The notes beneath the pieces were generated by a model that saw only the letters and a list, made by a program, of their open reading frames with translations, was not told the DNA's origin and ran no database searches. DNA of 13,557 nt, taken from DASYAN01 sp036501345 (GTDB taxonomy: Bacteria; Chloroflexota; Ktedonobacteria; Ktedonobacterales; Ktedonobacteraceae). The translations under genes and the position numbers were made by a program. The stretch covers positions 1 to 13,557 of the forward strand of contig DASYAN010000081.1 of the NCBI GenBank assembly GCA_036501345.1, read 5' to 3'. This document shows positions 13,006 through 13,557 of the stretch, one piece after another (positions within the stretch are counted from its first letter, which is position 1; each line of letters opens with the position of its first letter).

Positions 13006-13557
13006 TCAAATCTCCTGTGCCAGGGGCAAAGTGAACCAGAACATTGAGCCTTCACCGCAAGTGCTCTGTAGACCATATTGCCCACCGTGATACTCGATAA
13101 TCATACGACAGATATATAGTCCCAATCCTAAACCCGCTCCACTACTACACTGCGCCTTAATATCCCTGGCACGGTAGAAACGTTCCCAGATACACTGTTG
13201 CTCTTCTGTAGACAATCCTGGCCCTTCGTCACGCACCGAGACACGTGCTACACCTCCATCACGCTCCAAGCACACAGAGACAGGGCCATCAGATGACGAG
13301 TATTTGAGCGCATTGGTCAGATAGTTATTCACAACTTGGCCAATACGATCAGCATCCGCAATTATAGGCACCCCCCATCCGTCTGGCAAACCCAGAGAGA
13401 TGACACGTTCAGGGGTAACATATCGCTGATCCTCGACAGCATCACGCACAATTACAGCCAAGCTACAGGGTTGTATAACCAATGACAGCTCATTGGCTTG
13501 GATACGGGACACATCTAGCAAATCACTAATCATCCTATTCTGGACATTTACCCGGTG
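13006..13557 (-). CDS. Sensor histidine kinase, C-terminal part (5' end beyond window)
   Basis: The C-terminal catalytic half of a two-component histidine kinase, which autophosphorylates on His and passes phosphate to a response regulator. The frame is open to the window edge. The visible start of the fragment, RMISDLLDVSRIQANELSL, is the end of the dimerisation/phosphoacceptor domain; the His itself lies outside. The ATP-binding domain has the N box NNYLTNALKYSS, G1 box DEGPGLS, F box IWERFYRA and G2 box GAGLGLGLYICR. It ends soon after FWFTLPL, typical of family C-termini. The Met near 13533 is internal, not the start. It is convergent with ribE. The input domain and partner regulator are not visible. 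Confidence 0.93.
   Translation of the reverse strand, partial: HRVNVQNRMISDLLDVSRIQANELSLVIQPCSLAVIVRDAVEDQRYVTPERVISLGLPDGWGVPIIADADRIGQVVNNYLTNALKYSSSDGPVSVCLERDGGVARVSVRDEGPGLSTEEQQCIWERFYRARDIKAQCSSGAGLGLGLYICRMIIEYHGGQYGLQSTCGEGSMFWFTLPLAQEI

Overview
The window looks like chromosomal DNA of a free-living bacterium with roughly balanced base composition. The best guess is Chloroflexota, class Ktedonobacteria. This is an inference from style: a Ser/Thr kinase with a Pro/Thr-rich linker and an extracytoplasmic tail, secreted proteins with Thr/Pro linkers, an F420/FMN-type split-barrel oxidoreductase, and IS-like debris between genes. No rRNA or tRNA is present to confirm it.

Layout. Positions 1-1580 (minus) hold a transmembrane Ser/Thr protein kinase that runs off the left edge. 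Divergent from it, 1634-4996 (plus) is a thiamine operon: promoter, TPP riboswitch with a terminator and a readable antiterminator, an NCS1-family transporter (probably for the pyrimidine precursor), thiD and thiE. Next comes a Dps ferritin-like protein with its own terminator (5160-5789). It is followed by a DedA membrane protein whose 5' end appears frameshifted in a T-rich tract (5943-6592). After that are a PPOX-type flavin/F420 oxidoreductase (6711-7106) and a type-1 periplasmic-binding-fold protein that lacks a signal peptide (7195-8265).

Positions 8326-10069 (minus) carry two secreted proteins, one with a cleavable-type signal and one lipoprotein. They share a nearly identical C-terminal domain of about 100 residues with four aligned cysteines. 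The 520-bp gap between them contains no gene, but it holds a 13-bp inverted repeat and three same-direction G/A-rich repeats resembling IS-end debris.

From 10195 (plus) a strong promoter leads into an FMN riboswitch (10258-10392), a long leader, and the riboflavin genes ribBA, ribH and ribE (10580-12921), tightly packed with overlaps. A convergent histidine kinase (13006-13557, minus) enters from the right edge.

How the genes work together. Two vitamin-cofactor operons, each under its cognate riboswitch, lie within about 9 kb. The thiamine set is a salvage/condensation module: uptake of the pyrimidine moiety, its phosphorylation, and coupling to the thiazole. It has no thiC, thiG or thiM here. 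The riboflavin set lacks ribD, which must be elsewhere. The genes between them (Dps, DedA, PPOX, binding protein) show no clear common pathway. The most unusual points are the DedA frameshift, the cytoplasmic-looking binding protein, and the duplicated cysteine-containing secreted domain with its repeat-laden spacer.
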